Under the pieces are notes generated by a model. It ran no database searches and was not told where the DNA came from. It saw only the letters and a list, made by a program, of their open reading frames with translations. Of a stretch of DNA of 64,000 nt, positions 17,631 through 27,168 are shown one piece after another (position 1 is the first letter of the stretch; every line of letters starts with the position of its first letter). Origin of the DNA: Clostridium sp. (lineage in GTDB: Bacteria; Cyanobacteriota; Vampirovibrionia; Gastranaerophilales; Gastranaerophilaceae); assembly GCA_018362895.1 (NCBI GenBank), contig JAHALR010000003.1, positions 182,165 through 246,164 on the forward strand. Direction: 5' to 3'. The position numbers and the translations under genes were made by a program.

Positions 17631-18263
17631 TTAACAGGTCGCAGCCTTTTTAAGAGCATATATTTCTTCTATGTCTTTTGGAGATAAATCCTTTGCTCCT
17701 CCAAGCAACATTGAATTTAAGTAAATTTGTGCATAAGTTTCAGCAGTTTCCATCCTGTAATATGCTTCTTTTAAATTTTTTGCACATACCACTATTCCGT
17801 GATTTGCAAGCAGTACTGCATCATTTTTTTCAAAGTATTTGATTGTGTTTTCAACCAGCTTGTCAGAACCTGGAAGTGCATATTCTGCAACAGGAATTTC
17901 TCCGAAATAAAATACATTTTCTGAAATTATTGGTTTTGACAATGGCACATGACTAACAGCAAATGCAGAAGCATAAGGTGAATGACAGTGAAAAATTGCT
18001 CCGATATCCGGTCTGAGTTTGTATATTGCAGTATGGAGACCTTTTTCACTTGACGGCTTTGTTCCTTCTATGACATTGGAATCCATATCCATCAAGACAA
18101 TTTCTTCTTCCAAAAGATCAGCAAGGCATGTTCCTGATGCAGTAATCAAAATATTTTCATCAGCACGTGTGCTTATATTGCCTGATGTTCCCGGTGTCAT
18201 ATTCTTTGCACCGAGTTTTTTTCCGAATTTTATAATTTGTTTTTTTGATTCTAAGTAATTCAT
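17631..18263 (-). CDS. Class II aldolase/adducin family protein
   Basis: 210-residue zinc-dependent enzyme of the fuculose-1-phosphate aldolase / ribulose-5-phosphate 4-epimerase fold. Visible features are GTSGNISTR (phosphate binding), ITASGT, the metal ligands HCHSPYA (about 92-98) and ANHGIVV, and the catalytic-type SENVFYFG region. FucA, MtnB and AraD all share these, so the substrate cannot be fixed; FucA-like is the closest impression. It stands alone, divergent from the sigma factor gene, and is followed by the palindrome at 17563. Confidence 0.88.
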   Translation of the reverse strand: MNYLESKKQIIKFGKKLGAKNMTPGTSGNISTRADENILITASGTCLADLLEEEIVLMDMDSNVIEGTKPSSEKGLHTAIYKLRPDIGAIFHCHSPYASAFAVSHVPLSKPIISENVFYFGEIPVAEYALPGSDKLVENTIKYFEKNDAVLLANHGIVVCAKNLKEAYYRMETAETYAQIYLNSMLLGGAKDLSPKDIEEIYALKKAATC

Positions 18264-18314
18264 ACAATTATTGTACCAAATTTTTTGTTAAAATGATATA
18301 ATAATTATCAAAAG

Positions 18315-19127
18315 ATGAGAGAGGCTTTATCATTGACCGAAATGCTCCAAGGCGGTATTGATTTTGAGCAGGTTATACAATGGCTCGATGAATACCGACA
18401 GGTAAATTCAGAAAAGAGTAAAGAACAGTTGCAAAATCTTATTGCAATTACTTGTATGCCCCTTGTTAAAAAAGTGGCAAGAACTCTTGCACGTCGTGCT
18501 ACCGACCCTGTTGAGGATATTATACAAGTTGGCAGCCTGGGGCTGATTAAAGCTATTAGACTATATAATCCTGAAATCAGTAAAAACTTTAAATCTTACG
18601 CAACTTATTTAATTACAGGAGAGATTCGGCATTATCTCAGAGACAAGGCGTCTATGATAAAAGCACCGAGAGCTATTCAAGAGTTGGCATATCGTGTACA
18701 TAAAATGACAATGGAAATGATTGAAGAAATGGGTGAAAAACCTACTGATTCTCAAATTGCCGATAAAATGGAGCTTCCTGTTGCAAAGGTAAAAGAAGCT
18801 ATTGATGCTGATAGAAGAAAGACAACTCTTTCTCTTGATCAACTGTCTTTTCAGGATGATGATGATTTTTCCAACTGGGGAGATAAAATTGCTGATGTTA
18901 ATTATGAAAACATGCAGAGCCTGAGAGAAGATAGAATTATGCTTACTGAGTCTTTGGAAAATATAGAACCTATATTGAAACAGATTGTTGAAATGACTTA
19001 TTTCAAGGACATGAGCCAGGTCGAAATAGCTAAAAGGCTTGGTATATCTCAAATGCAGGTATCTAGAAAGCTAAAAAAAGCATTGAATCTTCTTTACGAT
19101 ATTATAAAAGAAAAACAAGAAGTATAA
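18315..19127 (+). CDS. Alternative sigma-70 factor (group 3, SigF/B-like)
   Basis: 270-residue RNA polymerase sigma factor. Region 2 is clear (PLVKKVARTLARRA, DIIQVGSLGLIKAIRLYN, FKSYATYLITGEIRHYLRD), region 3 carries EEMGEKPTDSQIADKM, and region 4 ends with the HTH MSQVEIAKRLGISQMQVSRKLKKAL. The long region 3 is typical of group 3 stress or development sigma factors. It is followed within a few bases by the prepilin peptidase gene. No anti-sigma factor is adjacent. Confidence 0.9.
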   Translation: MREALSLTEMLQGGIDFEQVIQWLDEYRQVNSEKSKEQLQNLIAITCMPLVKKVARTLARRATDPVEDIIQVGSLGLIKAIRLYNPEISKNFKSYATYLITGEIRHYLRDKASMIKAPRAIQELAYRVHKMTMEMIEEMGEKPTDSQIADKMELPVAKVKEAIDADRRKTTLSLDQLSFQDDDDFSNWGDKIADVNYENMQSLREDRIMLTESLENIEPILKQIVEMTYFKDMSQVEIAKRLGISQMQVSRKLKKALNLLYDIIKEKQEV

Positions 19128-19142
19128 TTTTTGGAGTATGAG

Positions 19143-20135
19143 ATGGGAGAATTTATCTTTTGGACTTGTTATGTTTTTATAATAGGTCTTTGTATAGGCA
19201 GCTTTTTGAACGTTGTTGTTCTAAGAGGGCTTTCAGGTGAGTCTATTGTGCTTCCGCCTTCTCATTGTACAAAATGTAATCATAAACTCGCCTGGTATGA
19301 TAATATTCCTGTTTTGTCATATTTGATACTTTTAGGAAAATGCAGATATTGTAAAGAAAAAATCAGTATTCAATATCCTCTTGTAGAGCTTTTTACAGGT
19401 TTGACTTTTGCAGGGATTTTTTACAAATTTGCTCATTTCGGGTTTTCGGTAAATATACTATGCCTGATGATTGCAGCTTCACTTTTAATAGTTATTGCTG
19501 TTACAGATATAAAGGAAAAAGTTATTCTTACAGTCCATACATATATTCTTGCTGCATTGGGATTGATTTATAACTTTTTTAACTTTGCTGGAACAAATAA
19601 CACAAAGATACATTTCTTTGCTTTTGGATTTGATATTTCTATCTATCAAACATTTATATATTCCTTTTTGGGTATGATTGCAGGTTTTTGTGTTATGAAT
19701 ACGCTGGCATGGTTATGCAGGCTGATTACAAAAAAAGATTGTTTTGGTGATGGTGATGCTTATATCACAGGTTCACTCGGTGCATTTTTCGGTATTGCCA
19801 ATATAATTGTTATATTTATATTAAGCATAATTATATGGGGTGTTTTGTGCATTCCTTCTTTTCTTTATAAGTTATTTAAAGAAAAAGATTTTAAGCTTTT
19901 GAGCACACTTGTGTTGTTCTGTGCTGCTGCATTTTTATTTGCACTCGGTGAATATTTTGATATCTTTGATTCTAATTTATTCCACTGGTTTGCATATTTA
20001 CTTGTAGCTTGTATAGGCCTTTATTGTTGTAAATTGTTGATTGCTTCAATAAAACAGGGGTCAAAATTGATGGTAATTCCTTTTGGACCAGCATTGGTCT
20101 TTGCAGCTTTTATTGTATTATTTGTTTTATTTTAA
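19143..20135 (+). CDS. pilD: Prepilin peptidase (type IV leader peptidase, A24)
   Basis: Inner-membrane aspartyl protease that cleaves and N-methylates type IV pilins and pseudopilins. The start IGLCIGSFLNVVVLR, two CxxC pairs (CTKC, CRYC) in the cytosolic loop, and the catalytic aspartates in VTDIKEKV and FGDGDAYITG are all present, with about eight hydrophobic helices in 330 residues. ATG 19143 is chosen over an in-frame TTG at 19131 because ggag (19133-19136) is then an RBS. It is probably cotranscribed with the sigma factor. Together with comEC this suggests pilus-based DNA uptake. Confidence 0.93.
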   Translation: MGEFIFWTCYVFIIGLCIGSFLNVVVLRGLSGESIVLPPSHCTKCNHKLAWYDNIPVLSYLILLGKCRYCKEKISIQYPLVELFTGLTFAGIFYKFAHFGFSVNILCLMIAASLLIVIAVTDIKEKVILTVHTYILAALGLIYNFFNFAGTNNTKIHFFAFGFDISIYQTFIYSFLGMIAGFCVMNTLAWLCRLITKKDCFGDGDAYITGSLGAFFGIANIIVIFILSIIIWGVLCIPSFLYKLFKEKDFKLLSTLVLFCAAAFLFALGEYFDIFDSNLFHWFAYLLVACIGLYCCKLLIASIKQGSKLMVIPFGPALVFAAFIVLFVLF

Positions 20136-20138
20136 TCT

Positions 20139-20936
20139 TTATACAAGAAGTAATCCCGCACCGATAAAAAACATCCCGGCAAAAATGCCTGCCATGACGT
20201 CGTGATTTTCTCCATATTCTCTGGCTGTCGGCAAAAGTGTATCAAGAGAAATATAGACCATAATTCCTGCAACCATTGCAAAAAGAATTCCTACGGCCAT
20301 TTGCGGCATAAATAATTGTATTATAAAAAATCCTATTAGGGCTCCGATTGGACCGGAAATGCCTGCAATAGCAGAAAATAACATTGCATAGCGTCTTTTA
20401 CCTGTTGCATGGTACATAGGCAAACCAATAGCAATACCTTCAGGCAGGTTGTGAATTGCCATTGCTATAACGAGTGGAATTCCCAGTTTCAGGTTTGTAC
20501 TTGCAACAAGAAACATTGTCAAACCTTCGGGAAATCTATGTAAAGAGATTGCTATTGCTGTTAACAGACCGGCTTTTTTGATTTTTTCATCTTCTTCTGA
20601 GATATCTTGAGGTGCTTTGTCAATCATTTCGTCACCAAAGTGCGCAGGCAGGAAATAATCTATGAGAGCGGCAATAATTATTCCTGCAAAAAATCCGAGG
20701 AATGTTATTAAGGCAGCTTTATTGCCAAAGAACATTGTTGTGAATTCTTTGGAGTCTTTTAAAATTTCTGTCAGAGCCATATATATCATTACTCCGGCTG
20801 AGAATCCGAGCCCTATGGCAAGCATTCTCAAATTGCTTCTTTTTACAAAGAAGGAAACTGAACCGCCTATTATTGTAGCCAGACCAGCTATGAGGGTCAG
20901 CGCAAAGGCAATTATATGATGATGTTCTACAAGCAT
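20139..20936 (-). CDS. zupT: ZIP-family zinc transporter ZupT
   Basis: 265-residue inner-membrane divalent metal importer with about eight helices. The metal-binding helices are conserved: ISLHRFPEGLTMF (about 131-143) and MAIHNLPEGIAIGLP (about 159-173), both characteristic of ZupT. A short acidic loop (IDKAPQDISEEDEKI) lies between the third and fourth helices. It lies 24 bases downstream of prfA and probably shares its transcript. It converges with the prepilin peptidase gene with 3 bases between. Confidence 0.92.
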   Translation of the reverse strand: MLVEHHHIIAFALTLIAGLATIIGGSVSFFVKRSNLRMLAIGLGFSAGVMIYMALTEILKDSKEFTTMFFGNKAALITFLGFFAGIIIAALIDYFLPAHFGDEMIDKAPQDISEEDEKIKKAGLLTAIAISLHRFPEGLTMFLVASTNLKLGIPLVIAMAIHNLPEGIAIGLPMYHATGKRRYAMLFSAIAGISGPIGALIGFFIIQLFMPQMAVGILFAMVAGIMVYISLDTLLPTAREYGENHDVMAGIFAGMFFIGAGLLLV

Positions 20937-20960
20937 TTTTCTCTCGATTTCTAGTAGTGT

Positions 20961-22043
20961 TTAGTTAATTTCAGCCAATTTTTCCAATTTTAGTTTTTGG
21001 TCATGTTCCATCAAAAGATTGATGAGTTCGTCAAGATCACCGTCGATAACTGTCCAAACGTTAAGGTTTTGACCTATACGATGATCTGTTAAACGACCTT
21101 GAGGAAAATTGTATGTTCTGATACGTTCAGAACGATCGCCAGTTCCAACCTGTGAACGACGCAGGTCTGTAATCTCCTGCATTTGCTTTTGAACTTCTAT
21201 GTCATACAATTTAGCTTTCAAAATTTGTAATGCGCGTTCTTTGTTTTGTAGCTGGGAGCGTTCTTCCGTACAGAAAATCATAATCCCTGAAGGTTTGTGG
21301 AATACACGCACTGCTGTTTCAACTTTGTTTACGTTTTGCCCGCCAGCTCCGCCTGAACGTGCAGTAGAAATTTCTAAATCATTAGGATTTAATTCGATTT
21401 CAACGTCATCAACTTCAGGCATAACTGCAACTGTTGCTGTTGATGTATGAACACGTCCTTGTGATTCTGTTTGAGGAACACGCTGAACACGATGTACACC
21501 TGATTCATATTTCAATTTTGAATAAATACTGTCGCCTTTGATTGATATAATAACTTCTGAAACGCCGCCTGCTTCACAATCTGTTTTGCTCAAAATTTGA
21601 GATTGCCACCCCTGCTTGTCAGCATAACGAAGATACATTCTCATAAGGTCGCCGGCAAAAATGTTGGCTTCATCCCCACCTGCTCCTCCACGGATTTCAA
21701 GCATAATATCTTTGTCATCCATGGGGTCTCTTGGCAGAAGAAGAACTTTCATTCTTTCTTCAAGTTCAACATTTTTTGCTTCATTTTGTTCAATTTCCGT
21801 ATGCAAAAATTGCTTCATTTCAGGGTCTGACTCTGATTTCAAAAGTTCTTTTGCATCTTCAATGGCGTCCTCATTGTTTTTCCACTGATGATAAACATCA
21901 ACTGTTTCTTCCATTGCCTTTCTTTGTTTTGAAAGGTCTCTGAATTTTTCATAATCAGCAATAACCTGAGGATCTGACAGGATTGTGCCGAGTTCTGTAT
22001 ATTTTTCTTCTATTTGAAGAATTTTGTCTAGCATATCTTTCAT
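20961..22043 (-). CDS. prfA: Peptide chain release factor 1
   Basis: 360-residue class I release factor that ends translation at UAA and UAG. It has the peptidyl-tRNA hydrolysis motif GGAGGQNVNKVETAVR and the PxT stop-codon recognition motif as PQT in RVQRVPQTESQGRVHTS, so it is RF1 and not RF2. It is the middle gene of the minus-strand group rsmD-prfA-zupT. HemK/PrmC, often adjacent, is absent here. Confidence 0.96.
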   Translation of the reverse strand: MKDMLDKILQIEEKYTELGTILSDPQVIADYEKFRDLSKQRKAMEETVDVYHQWKNNEDAIEDAKELLKSESDPEMKQFLHTEIEQNEAKNVELEERMKVLLLPRDPMDDKDIMLEIRGGAGGDEANIFAGDLMRMYLRYADKQGWQSQILSKTDCEAGGVSEVIISIKGDSIYSKLKYESGVHRVQRVPQTESQGRVHTSTATVAVMPEVDDVEIELNPNDLEISTARSGGAGGQNVNKVETAVRVFHKPSGIMIFCTEERSQLQNKERALQILKAKLYDIEVQKQMQEITDLRRSQVGTGDRSERIRTYNFPQGRLTDHRIGQNLNVWTVIDGDLDELINLLMEHDQKLKLEKLAEIN

Positions 22044-22082
22044 AATTTAATTTCCTTTTAATAAAATATTATCTCAAACATG

Positions 22083-22622
22083 CTAATTTGATAATCCTAA
22101 AAAAGTAAGGGATTTGTCTGAGTAAGTTTTTTGTTTGACTAATTTGAAATCAGTAATATTGATATCAAGACTTTTGGGGTGTTCAAGAACAAGAATTCCC
22201 TGTGTTTTCAGAAGCTTATGTGTTTTTATAATGTCAAGAACCTCGTTATATAGTCCGCCCTGATAAGGTGGATCTATGTATATTACATCAAATTCACTTT
22301 CAAGTTTTTTTAGTGTTTTTGATGTATCTCCAAAATGAAAATCAGGTTTTACGTTAAGTTTTTCGGAGTTTGTTTTTAAAAGAGCAAAGGTTTTTTTATC
22401 TTTTTCTATAAAACTTACTCTCTTAAACCCGCGAGATAGGGCTTCAAATCCCATTATTCCGGAACCTGCAAAGGCATCCAAAAAAGTTGATTCTTCAAAA
22501 TCAATCAATCCAAATAGAATGCTAAAGATACTTTCTCTTATTTGAGAAAGCGTTGGTCTGACATTGTTGCCTTTAGGTGAGTCAATTTTTCTTGAATTTA
22601 AGTAACCGCCTGTGATTTGCAT
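22083..22622 (-). CDS. rsmD: 16S rRNA (guanine966-N2)-methyltransferase RsmD
   Basis: 179-residue SAM-dependent enzyme modifying 16S rRNA in the small subunit. The start MQITGGYLNSRKI and RPTLSQIRESIFSIL are typical of RsmD. The SAM site is FLDAFAGSGIMGFEALSRG and the catalytic motif is YIDPPYQGG (N2-guanine type DPPY). It is divergent from gatB across 73 bases and lies 39 bases upstream of prfA. Confidence 0.93.
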   Translation of the reverse strand: MQITGGYLNSRKIDSPKGNNVRPTLSQIRESIFSILFGLIDFEESTFLDAFAGSGIMGFEALSRGFKRVSFIEKDKKTFALLKTNSEKLNVKPDFHFGDTSKTLKKLESEFDVIYIDPPYQGGLYNEVLDIIKTHKLLKTQGILVLEHPKSLDINITDFKLVKQKTYSDKSLTFLGLSN

Positions 22623-22695
22623 GAGAAAATTTTAGCATAAATTAATAATCCTTTGTGCTACAATTTACTCATAAATTATAAATAGAGGAAGTATT

Positions 22696-24147
22696 ATGGT
22701 TTCACAAGATATTAGAGATAAATATGAAGTTGTTATAGGTCTTGAAGTTCACGCTCAACTAAAGACCAAGTCAAAAATTTTTGCACCTGATAGTACAGAA
22801 TTTGGTGCTGAGCCAAATTCTCATACTAGTACTATTACTTTAGGTATGCCGGGTGTTTTGCCTGTATTGAACAAAGAATGCGTAAATATGGGTATACTTT
22901 TGGGACTTGCTTTGAATTGTGAAATTCCCGAAAGATGTAAATTTGACAGAAAACAGTATTTTTATCCTGATTTGCCGAAAGGTTATCAGATATCTCAATA
23001 TGATCAGCCGATTTGCATAAACGGACATATTAATATTAATGGAAAAAGAATTGGTATTACTCGTGCACATCTTGAAGAAGATGCCGGAAAACTTGTCCAC
23101 GCTGGTGCTGATGGGCTTGCGGGTTCTGTGTATTCGCTTGTTGATTTGAATCGTGCAGGTACTCCTCTTCTTGAAATCGTATCTGAACCTGATATGCGTT
23201 CAAGTGAGGAAGCAAGAGCCTATATGGAAGAATTAAGAAACATTGTTCGTTACATAGATGTTTGTGACGGAAACCTTGAAGAAGGCTCTATGAGATGTGA
23301 TGCTAACATATCTGTTATGCCGAAAGGTTCTGACAAGTTTGGTACACGTGCTGAAATCAAGAACATTAACAGTTTCTCTGCTTTGCAAAGAGCTATTGAA
23401 TATGAAATTGACAGACAGATAGAAATAGTTGAAGAAGGTGGAGAAGTAGATCAGGAAACAAGACTCTGGGATGATAATCAGAGAGTTACCAAAACTATGA
23501 GAAGCAAAGAAGATGCTAATGATTATCGTTACTTCCCTGAACCTGATCTTATGCCTGTTGAAATTTCAAGAGAATGGGTTGAAGAAGTAAGAAAAACAAT
23601 GCCAGAACTCCCGGAAGCTAAACGTAAAAGATATGAATCTCTGGGGTTGAGTGCTTATGATGCTAATGTTATGGTTGAACAAATGGAAACAGCCTTGTTC
23701 TATGATGATGTGTTGGAGCTGGGTGCTGATTACAGAACTGCAAACAATCTACTTGTTGGCGATATAACTGCTTATTTGAAAGAGCATAATATTAATATTA
23801 ATCAAACTAAATTAACACCAAAATCTCTTGCAGAACTGGTGGAACTTATTACAAAAGGTACAATTTCTAATAATATTGCTAAAAAGATTCTTCCCCAAAT
23901 GCTTGAACAAGGCTCTGAACCTAAGACTATTGTTGAGAAAGAAGGACTTAGCGTAATATCTGATGAGGGTGCTATAAAATCTCTTGTTGAAAAGGTTGTA
24001 GCAAATAATCCTGCACAGGTTGAAGCATATAAAAACGGAAAAACAAATCTTATGGGCTTCTTTGTAGGTCAGATTATGAAAGAAACCAAAGGCAGAGCAA
24101 ATCCTCAGGTTATAAATAAACTTCTTTCAGAAGCTTTGAATAAATAA
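22696..24147 (+). CDS. gatB: Asp-tRNA(Asn)/Glu-tRNA(Gln) amidotransferase subunit B
   Basis: 483-residue kinase/amidase subunit of the GatCAB complex that converts Glu-tRNA(Gln) and Asp-tRNA(Asn). The N-terminal VIGLEVHAQLKTKSKIF, the HLEEDAGKLVH stretch, DLNRAGTPLLEIVSEPD and the DYRYFPEPDL signature are intact. A YqeY-like C-terminal helical domain ends at NKLLSEALNK. gatA and gatC are not adjacent. RBS agagga supports the ATG; a terminator follows. Confidence 0.96.
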   Translation: MVSQDIRDKYEVVIGLEVHAQLKTKSKIFAPDSTEFGAEPNSHTSTITLGMPGVLPVLNKECVNMGILLGLALNCEIPERCKFDRKQYFYPDLPKGYQISQYDQPICINGHININGKRIGITRAHLEEDAGKLVHAGADGLAGSVYSLVDLNRAGTPLLEIVSEPDMRSSEEARAYMEELRNIVRYIDVCDGNLEEGSMRCDANISVMPKGSDKFGTRAEIKNINSFSALQRAIEYEIDRQIEIVEEGGEVDQETRLWDDNQRVTKTMRSKEDANDYRYFPEPDLMPVEISREWVEEVRKTMPELPEAKRKRYESLGLSAYDANVMVEQMETALFYDDVLELGADYRTANNLLVGDITAYLKEHNININQTKLTPKSLAELVELITKGTISNNIAKKILPQMLEQGSEPKTIVEKEGLSVISDEGAIKSLVEKVVANNPAQVEAYKNGKTNLMGFFVGQIMKETKGRANPQVINKLLSEALNK

Positions 24148-24150
24148 ATT

Positions 24151-24178
24151 TAAAGGGAGTTTTAAAACTCCCTTTATT
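24151..24178 (+). terminator. Intrinsic terminator of gatB
   Basis: aaagggagtttt and aaaactcccttt form a 12-bp stem, directly followed by a T-rich stretch. Confidence 0.8.
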
Positions 24179-24287
24179 ATTGAGGTCTCTGTTAATTGTA
24201 AACAATTGTAACAGATATAATAAATATTGAAATCGTATATAATAAAATGTTTTTATATATATGTGTGTATTTTAAAAGGTGTAAATA

Positions 24288-25520
24288 ATGAGTATTTCAG
24301 TTAACAATGTAAATGGCAATAACGTTCAAGGAACAGCTAAACCTTCTAAAACAACTGCTCCTTCAGATACACAGGAACCTTTATTTGGCACAACCCCTGC
24401 GACTACTGAAACAAATGCTTCAACTGACAAAGATGTGCTTGAAGCAAGACTTGTTCAGTATGAAGCTGAATTAGCATCACTCGAAGCAGAAAAAGCTGAA
24501 AAAGAAGCAGAAAAGAAAGAATTACAAGCTCAAAGAAAAGTTCTTACAGCTCAAAAAGAAAAAATCCAAGCAGAAATCGATGCTAATAACAAAACAATTG
24601 CTCAATACACAGAACAAATCATGGCTTACAACGAAGAAGTTGAAGCAGAACAAGAAGCAATTGAAAATTTACAAAAACAATATGATGCTAAAAATAAAGA
24701 AGCTCAAGAATTGACTGAACAAGTTAATGAAAAAATTGCTCAATTGCTTGAAGATTCTAACAATAATGTAAAAGAACAAAGAGAAAAAATTCAACAAGCA
24801 ACTGAAGAAGCTTATGCTAAAGTTGCATCAGGCGAACTTGATGAAAGCGAAGTTGCACAATATGTTTCTCAAAAAGCAGGTAGTGCAGTTACTACAAATT
24901 CTTCTGCTGCTTTTTCTGAAATTAATGCATTAAGCGCTCAAATCAAAGCTTTAATCGCAAGTGCTTCTTCTATTATGACTGCAATTGCTGCAAAACAAAC
25001 TAATGTTAATAAATTGCAAGCACAGGTTTCAAGCGGCAACACAGCAGTTCAATCATTAAACGCTTCTAACGAAGCTAAAAAACAAGAATTATCTTCTGTA
25101 AATGAACAAATCTCTGTTGTTGATAAAGAAATCACTTCAGTAGACAACGAAATTACAAAAATCGATACAAAAATTGCAAAAGTTAATGTAAATATCGCTG
25201 AAACAAAAGCATCTATTTCTGGAATCAGCGGTGAAAAAACAGAAGAAACTAACACTCAAACAAATAATGAAACAGTAGTTAAAGAAACAGAAACAACTGT
25301 TGAAGAAAATGTATCTTCTAATCAAAATACATCAGTTAATGCATCTTCTACTTACAATCCTTTTGTAGCAGTTTCTTTCGAATCAGTTGATTATTCTTCA
25401 GTTGTTGATGCACTTGATGCTCTTTCAAGAAGAAATGATACAGCTATTCAAAATGCAAGAACTCAAGATGATAACAACAAGCAAGAAGTAAGAAAAATGT
25501 TCCAAGATCTTCTTAAATAA
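24288..25520 (+). CDS. Long coiled-coil protein, unknown function
   Basis: 410-residue protein without signal peptide or membrane segment. A Ser/Thr/Asn-rich N-terminus (about 1-50) precedes an uninterrupted Glu/Lys/Gln/Ala helical region (about 50-165) with heptad character, a small Ser/Ala-rich break, a second coiled coil (about 210-310), a Thr/Asn/Glu linker and a C-terminal FVAVSFESVDYSSVVDALDALSRRND segment. No family recognised; filament, scaffold or exported adhesin are all possible. It is convergent with another coiled-coil gene at 25584. Confidence 0.8.
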   Translation: MSISVNNVNGNNVQGTAKPSKTTAPSDTQEPLFGTTPATTETNASTDKDVLEARLVQYEAELASLEAEKAEKEAEKKELQAQRKVLTAQKEKIQAEIDANNKTIAQYTEQIMAYNEEVEAEQEAIENLQKQYDAKNKEAQELTEQVNEKIAQLLEDSNNNVKEQREKIQQATEEAYAKVASGELDESEVAQYVSQKAGSAVTTNSSAAFSEINALSAQIKALIASASSIMTAIAAKQTNVNKLQAQVSSGNTAVQSLNASNEAKKQELSSVNEQISVVDKEITSVDNEITKIDTKIAKVNVNIAETKASISGISGEKTEETNTQTNNETVVKETETTVEENVSSNQNTSVNASSTYNPFVAVSFESVDYSSVVDALDALSRRNDTAIQNARTQDDNNKQEVRKMFQDLLK

Positions 25521-25540
25521 TAATTAAGCAATAAATAATA

Positions 25541-25577
25541 AAAAAAGACCGGTTAATCATAAACCGGTCTTTTTATT
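25541..25577. terminator. Bidirectional intrinsic terminator
   Basis: aaaaagaccggtt and aaccggtcttttt form a 13-bp stem around a 7-base loop between the two convergent coiled-coil genes. Confidence 0.9.
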
Positions 25578-25583
25578 TAACTA

Positions 25584-26945
25584 TTATACATTATCTTCTG
25601 TTTTCTTCTTCATAAAGGGGTTAGTTGCTACGTCTGAAACCATTTTTCCTGTTGAAGTGATTTGTCCGAATCCATTATTCAATGATTGGGCAAGCTGACT
25701 TGTGAATGCACCCAGTCTGGCACTTTCTTCTGCTGTCATTTTTCTTTTAGAGCTTGTCGGTTCTTCAGAAGCAGCAGCATTTTTTTGTGCTTGAGAGAAA
25801 AGGTTGCCTGCTCCGTTTGAAATTTGTTTTCCAAGGTTAGCTATGCTGCTTAATTTATTTGCTTTTGATGTAGGGCTTGCAGCTGTTGTAGCTTTTTCTC
25901 CTTCTTCAAGCTCTTCGAGAACTTGATCCAATTCTTGTTTTAATTCGGAAGAAACTTGTTTTGTATCATTTTTTATTGCTTCATAAGCAGTTTTCTTTTC
26001 AGAAAGTGTTTTTTGTGCAGCTTCAAGATTTTCATTTGCTTTAGTAACTTCGTTTGTTGCTTTTTCAAGTTCTTTTTTTGCAGTTTCAAGTTTTTCTTCA
26101 GCTGCTTCTTTGGCTTCTTTAGCTGCATCTTCTTTAAGCTTAGCCTGTTCAAGTTCAGCTGTTGCAACTTTTTGTTCTGCTTCAGCTTTAGCAAGTTCTG
26201 CTTTAGCAGCTGTGAGTTTTGCTTTTGCTGCTTCAACAGCGGCTTTAGCTGCTGCAACTGCTGCTGAAGAGAAAGGAATGGCTGCTGATGCTGATGCAAG
26301 AGCTGCTTCTGCACTTGCAAGATTTGCTTCAGCTGTGCTGACATTAGCTTTTGCTTTTGTTACAGCTGCATCTGCTTTTTGGAGGTTTGTTTCTTTTTGC
26401 TTAACAACTTTTTCTTGTGCTGTAAGCTCTTTAGTTGCTTGATCTTTTCCTGCCTGAGCGGCTTCTTCAACGCCTTGAGCTTTTTCTTCGGCTGCAACTG
26501 CATTGCTTTTTATTCCTTCGTTTGTTGCAACAGTGCTTTCGCCTGCTTCAACTGCATCGTTTGCTGTGCTTACCGGTGTAGTTGATTCTGGGTCTGCTTC
26601 AACTGAGGCAACACCGTCTCTGGCGGATGTAACGACTGCTTTATCTTTGCTAGAGAGAGCTGCATTGCCGGCTTCAATTTCTTCTGCTGTGTCAGCAGAG
26701 GAACTGCCTGTTGTTGCTGCAATAACAGGTGCTGCTGATGTGGCAACGTTTTTTATTGTACTGCCTGTGCCAGAAGGTGATGATGAATTTGTTCTTTCAA
26801 AACCATCAGTAACACCCCAATTTCCGTTGTTATTAAGATTAAAATCATAAGTTGGTGTTTGAACTTTACTCCAATCAAAACCGAACTTTTTTAGCCAATC
26901 AACTTGTTGTGTTCCATCTGTATTAATGCTGTATCCACCTGGCAT
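25584..26945 (-). CDS. Ala/Lys/Glu-rich coiled-coil protein, unknown function
   Basis: 453-residue protein without signal peptide. Residues 1-55 form a distinct aromatic and Asn-rich head (VDWLKKFGFDWSKV, NNNGNWGVTDGF). A Ser/Ala-rich linker is followed by a long alanine-rich coiled coil (about 160-345, repeated AEAAKAE-type heptads). The C-terminal 90 residues carry LSSIANLGKQISNGAGNLFSQ and LGAFTSQLAQSLNNGFGQI. Alanine richness creates long open frames on the opposite strand, which are not genes. No homologue recognised. Possibly a surface, scaffold or export-substrate protein. Confidence 0.8.
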   Translation of the reverse strand: MPGGYSINTDGTQQVDWLKKFGFDWSKVQTPTYDFNLNNNGNWGVTDGFERTNSSSPSGTGSTIKNVATSAAPVIAATTGSSSADTAEEIEAGNAALSSKDKAVVTSARDGVASVEADPESTTPVSTANDAVEAGESTVATNEGIKSNAVAAEEKAQGVEEAAQAGKDQATKELTAQEKVVKQKETNLQKADAAVTKAKANVSTAEANLASAEAALASASAAIPFSSAAVAAAKAAVEAAKAKLTAAKAELAKAEAEQKVATAELEQAKLKEDAAKEAKEAAEEKLETAKKELEKATNEVTKANENLEAAQKTLSEKKTAYEAIKNDTKQVSSELKQELDQVLEELEEGEKATTAASPTSKANKLSSIANLGKQISNGAGNLFSQAQKNAAASEEPTSSKRKMTAEESARLGAFTSQLAQSLNNGFGQITSTGKMVSDVATNPFMKKKTEDNV

Positions 26946-27168
26946 TTTGAATTCTCTCTTTCTTTAATTTACTTCTTATATATATAAAAAAACGAAAAAT
27001 CGGGGATAATTGCCATTTGAGTATATACTTTTTATATAAAATTTACATAGCTTAACAAATGCGTATTTTTGTAACATTTTTGTTAAATATTCATCAAAAA
27101 CTTAATAAAAATGGCAAATATTTTTATGTTTAAACTTTAAAGATCATGTAAGGAAAAGTGAGGTAAAA

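Noticed and set aside
25956..26850. Long plus-strand frames rich in Phe/Cys/Ser opposite the coiled-coil gene
   Set aside because: They are the antisense image of the alanine/lysine-rich repeats on the minus strand, without RBS or normal protein composition.
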